DNA from: Rhizopus arrhizus
Taxonomy: Eukaryota; Mucoromycota; Mucoromycetes; Mucorales; Rhizopodaceae
NCBI GenBank assembly: GCA_024220505.1
Contig: JAKZZE010000008.1
Coordinates: 1 to 64,000, forward strand
Direction: 5' to 3'
Length of the DNA stretch: 64,000 nt
The notes under the pieces were generated by a model. It was given only the letters and a program-made list of their open reading frames with translations, had not been told where the DNA came from and searched no databases. The position numbers were made by a program, and so were the translations under genes. This document shows, in pieces, positions 54,098 to 64,000 of the stretch. Numbering within the stretch: position 1 is the stretch's first letter; each line of letters opens with the position of its first letter.

Positions 54098-56468
54098 TTT
54101 TTTTTATTGCTTAAAATTAAAAAAAAAAAAAAAGAAAAGAAGGGGAAAGAAGTATTGAACGTTTATGAGGAAAAAGGGGGGCCAAAAGTGATGTTGTGAC
54201 TTTGTTTTTACTGATAACAGATAAGACAATAATGGTAATATCTTCTGATTGGTACTCCAAATTTATACATAAAGTGTCAGCGATTTTTCATTTTTCACAA
54301 CAAATATGAACGTTCGGTCTCAGTAATTGAATTCTTTAGGAACCAAGTTGATATACTTCTTTTCAGTGTTTAAATGCCTTGTAATGAAATAAATACAAAC
54401 AAGTGATGATTACCGTTTATAATATTATCCGAATCATAAAAAATAAATTATTTTAAATGGTTTGGATGATTCATAGGCACTTTTTACATCTATTGCCTTG
54501 GCTGCTTCATAAACATATCATTCTTTACTTTTTATATTTTTCAGACATTGACTACATTTCATTAAAAACGATAAAAGAGCAAAAAAAAAAAAGAAAAAAA
54601 AAAAAAAAAAGATGTGACTCACACACAGCGTAACTTAGTTATATGCTTTCAGGTTTAGGTACATGAACAAATAACAAGTGTTTTATAATGTAACAAAAAA
54701 TAAAGAAACCTATATTTGCTCATTTACAGAAACAAATGAGCATAAAAAATAAATAGCTCTTCAAATAGTGAAGCATACACTTTCTCCACAACTGGAAATT
54801 ATGTTACACGACTGTTGGATGCTACTAAAAGCCTATTTCTATTCCTAATTAAGTCAAAATCACTCAAAACACTCATTTAGAGAGTGTTTATCCCTTCGAA
54901 GACTGTGTTTTTCGAGAAAAATGCACAAGGCTTAGTGAGATATTATAGTGATACGTGCTTCCCTAGGTGTAAGTTTTGAAAAAAAAAAAAGAGCAAATAT
55001 TGCATGAATCAATAATCCTTACTTTCTATTGGCTATTGAAGACAGAAAGTAAATAGTAATAGCATCTGACGAATCAAACCTTATTGCTTTGGTAATCAAT
55101 TTCCAAATATAGTAAAAAAGTAGTAATTTAACAAGTATGATTTACGATAAAATTATCGAAAGATTTCCATATAATCCACGACAGAAGCAAGAGTTTGTGA
55201 TGTTTTAAGGAATATTGTAAGTCTTACTACAGGTCTTGTATATAAAGCCAGGCTGAATAAGATCAGCAACAGCTGAACCATTGCAGTAAAAAGAACCGTT
55301 TAAGCAAATAGCCAGCCTGCGTACAGGAACAATCTGGTTGTTTAGTTGACTTATTCACTCTTCCGATAGAATAATTTCAACGCATTGTGGCTTCTTGAAA
55401 TAAGAGTCATTGTGAGTGTTTGCTAATGAATGTGCTCTTTTAATAGGATTTAGATAGGCATTCTATTCCCAATTGAAAATTTTGTAAACATTTTAGCTGG
55501 AGGAGAGTAAAATCAACTTGGTGCTTTCATCAAAATAAATTGAAATTGGATATTTGCTTTTTTAAAGCACCCAGTAACCAATTCTTGCAATACATTGTGA
55601 AGATATGAAAATTATAGATTTTATCATCATGCCTTGTTTTCAGGACAGGAACACCCTAGGTTTGTGAATATGAGTTATTGTCAATTTTATGCTGAGATTG
55701 TTCACATTCAGTATTTTGCAAGAAAAATATTCCGCTTTTGCTACAAAAAGAAAGAAAGAGTTTATGTTAGATGACTGTTCCATAGACTTGATATAGGTTT
55801 TGCTAGTCTTTACCCGAAAGAATCAACTTGAGTGAGTTCAATGATCAAGGATATCAAATAACTGTTTCATCTATGGCAAAGCAATATAAAACTTTGAAAA
55901 AAGAACCATCCTCTACTTGCTTGGCCTTTTCTCTAAATCTCGTCACATTCTTTTCTGTGGTGATAGCTTAACTATAGCACAAATAAAGTCTCTTGTTCAT
56001 CATGTCTACCAAAAGAAGTCAAGCCCCTCTACTTCCAAGTGGCCCCTCTTTTGGTTGGAAAGAACGATACTAACAAGAATATTGTCAAAGATGCTTTTTT
56101 TACATTGGCAGCAATATGACACTCCCAACTCTAAGGATTCAACTGAAGTAAATGTCTATGCAAATCTGCATTACTAAAATGGTTTCATGTAATACAAGAG
56201 GAAATGAATAAAAACCAACTCGTTCAAGCGAATGTTTCCCAAAAAGCTGCTACTCCAGATTATGGTTCATTGGAGGGTTGAACATCCTTTACCTAGCGGA
56301 TAAATTGTATATAATATTTCTTATTATCTTTTTACCAACATTCATTTCATGTATTTATATCTTTTGGTGTCTCTTTTTTATTTTCACTGTTTGTTCTTTC
56401 TCTTATCAATTGTTATCAAAATTTCACTACTTTCAAGATCATTTTTTATTTTCCCCAAAAATTTGACC
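54098..56468. other. Long intergenic region, 2.4 kb
   Basis: AT-rich, with A tracts at 54118-54132 and 54580-54610. Most of it shows no coding or RNA feature. Near its right end (about 56010-56280) there are coding-like scraps, listed separately. The GSIII promoter is at the left. Confidence 0.55.
56008..56280 (+). pseudogene. Possible gene remnant
   Basis: Short pieces in shifting frames look protein-like: MSTKRSQAPLLPSGPSFG from 56008, then NKNIVKDAFFTLAA, then ALLKWFHVIQEEMNKNQ and SQKAATPDYGSLEG ending with TGA at 56280. Stops separate them. No family was recognised; it could equally be noise. Confidence 0.3.
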
Positions 56469-57026
56469 TTAATTCTTTTTATTTTGCTTTTCGCTCTTCA
56501 AAAATGCCTTGACTTGACTGGCTGTGGCAGTGTACCAGGCATATAACACAAAGGCTTGGATGCCATGAAAAGCAGACAATATCCAACTTGTATTGATACT
56601 CATTAGACTTTCTTCTCTATTTTGAATAATGAGTACTGTCATGATACTGTGAAATACTAGGAATCCGCATGCTATTGTTAATAAATATATTTAGTCAATT
56701 TTTACATTACGCTTTTAGTCCATAAAGTTTGTTTTACCTGCAGCGCGTTTACATGGTAACATATTAGGCATATTTCTACTCATCAAACTAATAGTAGCTA
56801 AACAACCTAAAGCTGTTCCATAGAATCGTAATAATAAAAGGCTGGTTGCATCTAGAGTTTGATTGAATAAAAAGCTTGTAGACTGAGGATAAAACAAAGT
56901 TTGAAAGGCAATAGCACCTTGTATTAAGCCATGCTAATCATAAAAAATCATTTATATTCAGTTTCAAAAAGAGAGAGCGTAAAGATATTTTACACAAGTG
57001 AAGATGAAGTTGAGTGGGTTTTGCAT
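56469..57026 (-). CDS. Small multi-pass membrane protein, unknown function
   Basis: Exons 56994-57026, 56738-56933 and 56469-56671 encode 143 aa. Hydrophobic segments lie at about residues 5-25, 37-55, 66-90 and 104-124, suggesting four membrane helices; a Lys-rich tail ends the protein (KAFLKSEKQNKKN). Splice sites keep phase throughout (GTAAAA...TTAG; GTAAAA...AATAG). I do not recognise the family; similar small four-helix proteins exist in fungal ER membranes. Confidence 0.7.
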
Positions 57027-57040
57027 AGTTGACTTTTAAC

Positions 57041-57075
<35 letters not shown>

Positions 57076-57132
57076 GAGCTTAATGATTTATTGTTCAAAA
57101 AAATCAACAATTGGGGACGCTGTCACGCAAGT

Positions 57133-60100
57133 TTAAGAGAAAGTGCTACGTAATGGATCTCTTCCCTGTACGCTAGAAAACAAATTTGTAAATAATACTT
57201 GTCTATACAATCGGTCATCAATATATTTTTTAGCAGAAGCATCATTTGTTTCCGTTGTTTCAAAACTGCTATCTTCAGCCGATGAGATATCACTGCCTGC
57301 TTTCTGTCGTATTTCTTGCAGCACTTTTTCCAGTGACTCGATTTTATTTTCTGCAGCACGAATAGAAGAAGCAAAATCACGAATAGTACGTCGTAGTGTA
57401 TATGTTGTTAATTTTCTATACAAAAAAGTAAATTCCTTATTATATCATTAAGTTTGTATCCCTTTTTTTTTACTTACTGTTGGGGATTGTTTGGAACAGA
57501 GGCAATATTCAATTTCTTTTTTAATTCATTTATATGTTGTTCATATTTTGAGATAGTGTCTTCAAAATCGTCTTTTTTGGATTCCATTATATTTAATAAC
57601 TCTTTATATTGAATATCCACACTAATACTTCGTATTTCTTCTAAATCTTCCGGTCTAAATCTGTCTTTTGCGTCTTCTGCTTCTTCTGTATCCATTTCGT
57701 TCAGTCTTTCTGCATGCTCGAGGACTGTGAAGGACATATTGGTTAGTACCTGTACTTCAAATTCGTAAAAAAAATTTACGTTTATCTATCGAAGACAACA
57801 GTTTATCCACAGTTGTCTGTAATGCTTTAGATTCATCTTTGGATGCTGGCACACGCGTATTTAATCGATCCAAGATATGACTTATGCTATTTACATCACC
57901 TCGTTTCCACTCGCATTCCGAATCTTCAAACTTTTCTTCGCTTTTCAATGATGAGCCTATGGCATGATGGAAACTGAGCTCTTCATGAATGTCTGCTAAA
58001 ACTTCAGAGGTCTGATTGCCACACGTTAAAAATATGTTTCATTATATACGATTCTATAAAAATTGATGACTTACAGTATCAATGGATTCCTTCGTTTTAA
58101 AGTAGGTGCTTTCAAATTCTTTTGCTATAGGCTAAATGGATGTGAGTCTTATTGTACGTTCTTGAAGAAAGCTTTGCTTACGTGAGTAGCAGTTAAACTT
58201 TGGGGCACATTGGGCTTTTTATCCGTCTTCTTTGGCAGTGAGGCAAAGCGTGTAGCGATGTTTGGACGAGAAGGAAGTTCAAAACGCGTTGGTACATCTT
58301 TTACAGGATTTTCGCTTTCGTCAATATCCCTTGAAACTTGTTCTTCTTCTACAGCATTTTGCTCCTGCTGTGATAATGAAGGGACAGGCTTCATTTCTGG
58401 GACCTCAGTAGGAGGTGCATTATTTGTTTCTATATGCTTCTCAATTGTTTTCACTTCACTTGGCAATTCTTCTTGCTCTGATATAGTTGCTTGTATCTCT
58501 TGTTTATCAATTGGTCGCTCTTCCTTAATAGATATTTGTTCTTCAGGTGGTTGCTCAGTTATTTTATCTTCATCACCATGCTGTGGTTCAATTGGATACT
58601 GTTCCTTCACAATATCTTTTTCGGGCATCTTTGGTCTGTTCTCTGTTAACTGGTTGGGTACTATAACAAAAGATTCTGCTTCCTTCTCTTCGTTCTTTTC
58701 GACATCTGCAGCTTTCTTGGGCTCCTCTGTGATTGCTTCTGCAGTTGAGAATGGTTTTTGTTGTTGCTGCTCCTCCTTTTCCTCTGTACTTGATGCGTAT
58801 TTACTAGCATCGAATACACTACTTTCTAAAGATGGAGTATCTTGCTTGGTAGGAGCATTATAAGCGCTGTTAAGTGCTCCTGTAGAGGGAGAAGTAAAAG
58901 TAGACTCTTTCTTTTCTCCTACTATAGAAGGAGCGCCAAACAAAGGTGTTGGTTGAGCGCTTCCTAAAGGAGAAGTACTACCAAATGCTGTTTTTTGAAG
59001 GTTTCCAAAAGTAGATGTACTGCCAAAAGTAGATGTGCTGCCAAAAGTAGGTTGAGAACCATAAGTGGAAGTGCCAAATCCACTACTGCCTGTACGGACA
59101 GAACTGGTTTGTGTGGATGTTTTAGCCAAGGAGGCGAATGAAGACTTTTGGGCCATACCTGCTCCTCCAAGACCAAATCCTCCAGATCCAAATATGGGTG
59201 CTGAGGACTGTGCGGCGCTAAAAGCGTTTGGATTTGGCTTAGCAACGCTGGATGCACTTACGCGCATATCGCTAAATGAGGGGATTTTTGCGTTGTTAGA
59301 AATTCCAAATCCAGATGTGTTGTTTGAAGAACTTAATGCTGTGGCAAAGGGCCCAGCAGGTGTTTGTGATGTTGATGCTGGAGTTGGTGCTGTAATAGAA
59401 GGTGCTTGTGAAAGATCAGTAGGCTTATCAGATGGAGCTGGGATAGAATGGACATCTTGAGCAGTTACCATTCCACTGTATCGTTCACCTGCCTTTGCGA
59501 AGTTCGTATTGTAGATGTGGTAAGCGCAGATACGGCCTTCATTAGTCAAGAACATGAAAATAGGCATAGGTGGCACGAGTGAATCAGTTTCTGAGGCATC
59601 AAAAGGAGGTAAAGCCTTTGAAGCTGAAAAGTCAACAGCAATACCGACGGGTAAAGTATCAACATAGTCGTCTTCTGAAAGTGGTAAAGAAGGGATGTAT
59701 CCCTCTTCAAAATTCCAAGTTTTCCAACTGCCGTTCTCATGTTGCCCTATAACAGCTAAATCGCTTGCAATAGCATTGGCCACAATGATCATTGTTTTTG
59801 CTTCTGGACCAAAATTGCGAATAACTGACATGTAAAATAGATTATCAAAATTCTCGGAATTATAAATTGGTGTAATTTCTTCCAACAACTGATATTTCTT
59901 TTCTTCAGTAGGTGCTTTACGATTAATGATGTATGGATAATGTTCTGCATCGGGTGATTCAGTACTTCCGTAAATAGCTAAAAAGATATGGTTTTCAACC
60001 CATAACAATGCTCTGACTAGGATTATCTATTAGTACAAAATCTACATAATAAAGTAGCAGTAAAAAATAGTACACGAACCTTCGGTATTGCTCACATTGT

Positions 60101-60969
60101 CTGGTGCTGGAATATCATCCACTGCATTGCCAGAAATGCCAAATGTACGGATAATGCCTTCTTTATCACCACATGCAATTTGTTTGCCCTTTGGTGACCA
60201 ACATGCTGTAACTGAAGATGGAATTGTTGTAGTGATTTGACCTGTAGTGATTTGAACTAATTTGCATCCTTTATTTAATACGCAAACTGCCACTAAATCA
60301 GGATATACTTCTGGATTTGGATGAATGCTGATAATTTCATTGTTGAGTGATATTGACCGAGCAAATGATGCATTTTCACGCTATGAGAATACATATTAGA
60401 TTTATCTTATTCAATGACTAAGACTTTCTTTGCTTACGTTTTTAACAATCTCTGATACATGATAAACTAATAATAAGCCATTGGTCACACCGACAATAAG
60501 CTGAAGCTCATCTTGTGATAGAGCCAAAAATTTGACGCCTCCCTCCTTCACGGGAACCATAAAGTACTTTTCCAAAGAAACCGTTTCTCCCTTTTCTGCA
60601 GCATATATATTCTCATACATTTGCTCAGTTTGACCACAAACAAAACCTTATAAAGTTTTTAGCAAAGGTCTGGAAATGTACTGCGCTTTGCTTTCTTTTT
60701 GATTACCTGATTGACAAGCAGCTGCAAAATAGCCATATTTGCTGGAACATGTCAATTGAGAAAAGAATGTTTTAGTGGTGCTTTTATCTACAGGTTCATG
60801 AAAAGGTGGCTCTGGCAATTTAACTTTGGTGTCAGATACTAAACTTTTAAAACGAACAAACTTTTTTGTGTTAATTAAGTATAAACATTACGGGCTATTT
60901 ATCTTATTCCTTTACTTCGACATATTCTTCAGAATCATCTTGGTCTAATACAGAGTAAGGATTATCCAT
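57133..60969 (-). CDS. NUP159: Nucleoporin NUP159/NUP214-like
   Basis: Nine exons, 60916-60969, 60707-60860, 60438-60646, 60080-60380, 58182-60016, 58075-58131, 57780-58011, 57478-57724 and 57133-57415, encode 1123 aa. Residues 1 to about 410 form a seven-bladed beta-propeller like the NUP159/214 domain that binds the RNA helicase Dbp5. Next come FG/SAFG-type repeats (about 470-620: GFGTSTYGS, STFGSTSTFGS, TPLFG). An acidic Glu/Lys/Pro linker (about 640-830) and a C-terminal coiled coil follow, as in the Nup82-Nup159 interface. It sits on the cytoplasmic side of the pore in mRNA export. Intron 57725-57779 has a perfect TACTAAC branch site. Confidence 0.87.
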
Positions 60970-61326
60970 TTTTTTTTTATATAGAGATAAAACTGTTTAA
61001 AGCAAACATTTTTTTTCGCGTTTTAAACAAAAATTTGGCAGTCCCATGATCTGTATTTTGAAAGCTATGGCATCATGCAGAACCTACACTATGTAGTATT
61101 CTCTCATACCTACAAGAAGAAGGAGGGAGCAGCTTTCTTACTAAAAAGTATAATGTAATATTGCAAGATTTTTTTGTAGGAGCAAATATTTTATTCTTAA
61201 AAACTATACTGTATTTAATTGCTCAACATTTGGCGGAGCCCATTTTTTATTGAAGGGTAATAAATGCATACGCAAATGTATAAAATATGGCTGTTTATTA
61301 AAAGGAGAAAGGTATATCACAAGATT
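60970..61326. other. Intergenic, 357 bp
   Basis: NUP159 promoter and 3' flank of the dynein gene, both on the minus strand. Short T tracts only; nothing else seen. Confidence 0.6.
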
Positions 61327-63887
61327 TTATTTTTCTGTGGGGTTTTCTTGATTTGAGATCATTTCAGTTATATTCTTTTGTAATAAATTCCAATCTTCTG
61401 GCTTAGGATTAGCCAACTATAAATACGTTAATAGGTCGATAATCATTGTATATGCTCAAAAGTTACCTCTCCGACATCATAGACATAAACATGCCCATCA
61501 CTCGATCCAATGGCCGTCTTTTTTCCTTCTTTATCCCAAGCAAGCTTATTCAGGGCTTTACCTGATCCTACTTGCGTACTAACAAAGGGTTCTTCTGTAT
61601 CGGCATTCAAATTCCATAAATCAAATTGTCCTGTACCGTCCACTGTACCAAATAAAGCAGGATGGGTAGGTGACCATTTAACGTCATATACATAATCATC
61701 TGCATGTTCAAATGAATATAGTGGAGTAATGGTTGAAGGTTGAGTAGAGGTTTTTGAAATGGACTGTGATGAAAGAAAAGCGTCAATTAAAATTTAAAAC
61801 CAATAAATAATTCTTATAAACCTTTGCTCTCCAAAGCTTCACAGTCCAATCAACAGAGGAAGTCAAATATAAATCAGAAAAGTCTACTGGGCCATGCAGT
61901 GGGTGAAAATCCATACCGGTGACCATACCATGATGTCCACGGTAAGTATCGAGTTGATTTATACCTGCTTTGCTATATTATAGAATAGTGTTTTATACCA
62001 ATTCTTTTACAAATATATATTCATGCTTTTTTTCTTACCTTCCAGCTCTGTCATATCTATTTGCTTGATAAATGTTACCTTCTTCCGTACCAGCCCAAAA
62101 AGCAGTAGTTTCATTATCAGGGAAACCTAAACAAGTGACAGATACTTCGTCCGTCTTATTATGAGAAGAATGAAGTAATTCCAAATAGTCCTGTGGCTGA
62201 GCAAGCATGTCTAATTGCCAAGAACATACAAATCCATCTGTACTTGCAGATATTAAGTTGTGTGCATTTTGAGTACCCACCATTTCAATAGAATATACAG
62301 GATGGGTATGTCCACCAGCAGATAGTGGAGTCTTTAAAACAGGAAGAGACTTTGCTCGGGTATCCCAAAGAACAATTTGTCCAGAATATGTACCACCGAT
62401 AATATAGTTTGGGTGAAATTTACTAAACATAACACTGAGGACATCAGACTATTTGGGGAGAAAGGTATGGATATGAGTAAAACATAAGGAGGAAATGAAC
62501 CAATCTTCTTCTTTACCTGAGAATGAAATACAAATTCAGGGCGATCTAACAAGTGTAAATTCCAAACAAGAGCAACACCATCAGGTTCATTAGGAGCAAG
62601 AGGATTCTTGTTGTAGGAAGATACTGCTAATTCAGGATACTGTACAATATTTTCCGTCAATGAACATGAATTATCTTTTATATCATACTACAAAAGACAT
62701 ACTTTGAGAGACCAATTAACATCCGTTACTGATCTATTTTTACACCATTTTTCATCATAAAATTCACATACAAACTTGACATGCTTGCCTGAACTTTCAT
62801 TACTATCGAAATGGTTATTGTCAGCATTTTTCTTTTTACCATTTTATCCATATAAAAAATCTATTTTTATTTACTTTTCAACATCAATGCCGAGAGTGTA
62901 GTTTTTCATGAAGTCGTATTTTTCATTCAAAGCTCTTTCCACAAGTTTTGTAGAAGAGTCAACAAATTCGATAAATTCTTGTGATTTCTGAATAATTTTT
63001 GCTTCTTCATCAGTCAGCTCTATTTCAGTTTGAGAATCGTAAGCATTTACTATTACTTTTTTTTTTTTTAAAAAAAAAAAGCTCAATTCAAACCTTTCAC
63101 TTCTTCATGCTTTTCTTGTTCAGCCTTTCTTATCTCTTCCTCTAGTTGCGCTATCTTTATTCTTTCTCTTTCCTCAAATTCTTCAGTAATTTGTCTACGA
63201 ATTTCTTCTTCGTCAATTTCGGGCGCTTCCAATGATCCATCTGTTGTTTGGATTTCTTTGCTGTATACAACTTGTTCCTACAGGTTCAAAATGTTAGCTA
63301 AATTACAGCTAGTTTTTTAATGCTTCTTTTTTTTTTTTACCAGTGGAGGAATGTCAGCGATAAGAGACTGTGTTTCGGTTAGTTCAGCTACATAGTGAGG
63401 CGTAAATTGTGCAGGTTGAGAAGCTGTTGAAAGCATAGATAGCCTTGCATCTGTTCTATATAATTGTACTATCTGTTATTCTTATCTGTTTCCTTTGTAT
63501 ATTTTAATTGCTAATACGTACGCACTAACAGGTGTTCCAGGAGATGAATACCCAAAATTGGCAGATGATGGACGTGAATTAGACAATTCTGAACTTGTAT
63601 CAGAACCTCGATCACTACTATTTGCTGCAATTTTGCTTGGTGTTGAAGGACGTTCACCCAAAACTAATGCTACAAGGTCATCTATAGCTTTTCTATCTCT
63701 TCCTACAGAACTGGTTGTAGTCTATTAAGAAAATAAGCTCTACGAAAAAAGAAAAAATCATTTCAATCATTACTGAAGTAGACTGCGTAGATTGACTTTC
63801 AAGTAAGGCTCTTCTTTCTTCTCGAGCACGTCTAAGTTCAGCTAGCTTTTGTCTCTTTTTCTCTAACTCCTCTTTTCTACGATCCAT
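61327..63887 (-). CDS. DYNC1I: Cytoplasmic dynein intermediate chain
   Basis: Exons 63774-63887, 63522-63721, 63341-63455, 63094-63277, 62883-63055 (end uncertain), 62703-62831, 62517-62639, 62039-62448, 61822-61972, 61467-61763 and 61327-61416 encode about 661 aa. The start MDRRKEELEKKRQKLAELR is the conserved helix that binds dynactin p150 and Nde1. A Ser-rich linker follows, then the light-chain binding region and coiled coil (EERERIKIAQLEEEIRK). WD repeats form the C-terminal half (VLWDTRAKSLPV, LISASTDGFVCSW, TSSVDWTVKLW, IGSSDGHVYVYD). It links the dynein heavy chain to cargo and dynactin. The exon 5/6 junction needs a weak GTTGAA donor to stay in frame and should be checked. Confidence 0.93.
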
Positions 63888-64000
63888 CTCGGTGATAAAA
63901 AATCTGTATCAAATAAAATGCTTTTTTCAAATAATTAGCTGTGTTTTAATTTGTTATGCGAGGATCAAGTAATTGCTTTGCTCCAATGAAATTTCTTAAC
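63888..64000. other. 5' flank of the dynein gene, window edge
   Basis: 113 bp upstream of the dynein intermediate chain start; nothing further can be called before the window ends. Confidence 0.5.

Noticed and set aside
58210..58863. 217-aa plus-strand frame
   Set aside because: Antisense shadow of the acidic NUP159 linker.

Overview
The window looks like a chromosome piece from an early-diverging fungus of the Mucoromycota, most likely a Mucorales relative. The base composition is AT-rich. Genes carry many very short introns (about 45-70 nt, GT-AG with a few GC-AG, CTAAC-like branch points). The gene set fits this lineage: cytoplasmic dynein intermediate chain, UVSSA, DNA polymerase kappa, type III glutamine synthetase and NUP159/214.

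Left third (1-22.9 kb) is a retrotransposon cluster around one tRNA-Asn gene (5163-5236). A non-LTR element (LINE) lies on the minus strand with its 5' end facing the tRNA. Just downstream of the tRNA is a Ty3/gypsy element (5318-19332, plus) with gag, a PR-RT-RNaseH frame, a separately started integrase frame, and an additional intact ORF of unknown function before the right LTR. A second Ty3/gypsy element carrying a chromodomain (10563-16489, minus) sits inside it, within the first codons of the integrase frame, flanked by a 5-bp target duplication AACAA. From 19.3 to 22.9 kb there are diverged LTR remnants, one nearly complete solo LTR and a retroposed poly(A) fragment with 14-bp direct repeats. 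The two LTRs of each full element differ only by small indels with no substitution that I could see. Many of the frame breaks in these elements may therefore be consensus errors rather than true decay.

Right two thirds (23.7-64 kb) hold compact host genes, most with exon structures that can be resolved: mitochondrial ribosomal protein mL46; an unrecognised coiled-coil protein; DNA polymerase kappa; RLP24 and NMD3 (a divergent pair, both acting on pre-60S ribosomes); a bHLH factor; PRPP synthetase; an aldo-keto reductase; UVSSA; an SRRM1-like PWI/RS protein; BRAP2-like E3 ligase; a DHHC palmitoyltransferase; a LINE remnant with an inverted repeat; MET17-type O-acetylhomoserine sulfhydrylase; RPA1; type III glutamine synthetase; a small four-helix membrane protein; NUP159/NUP214-like nucleoporin; and dynein intermediate chain. 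No operon-like organisation is expected. The clearest shared theme is ribosome biogenesis (RLP24/NMD3). Three DNA-repair or replication genes (POLK, UVSSA, RPA1) are scattered among others.

The most unusual signals are the extra ORF and split pol of the Ty3 element, a 4-nt microexon needed to make NMD3, a 12-nt microexon carrying the DHHC catalytic cysteine, and a GC-AG intron whose removal adds a PCNA-binding-like tail to polymerase kappa.
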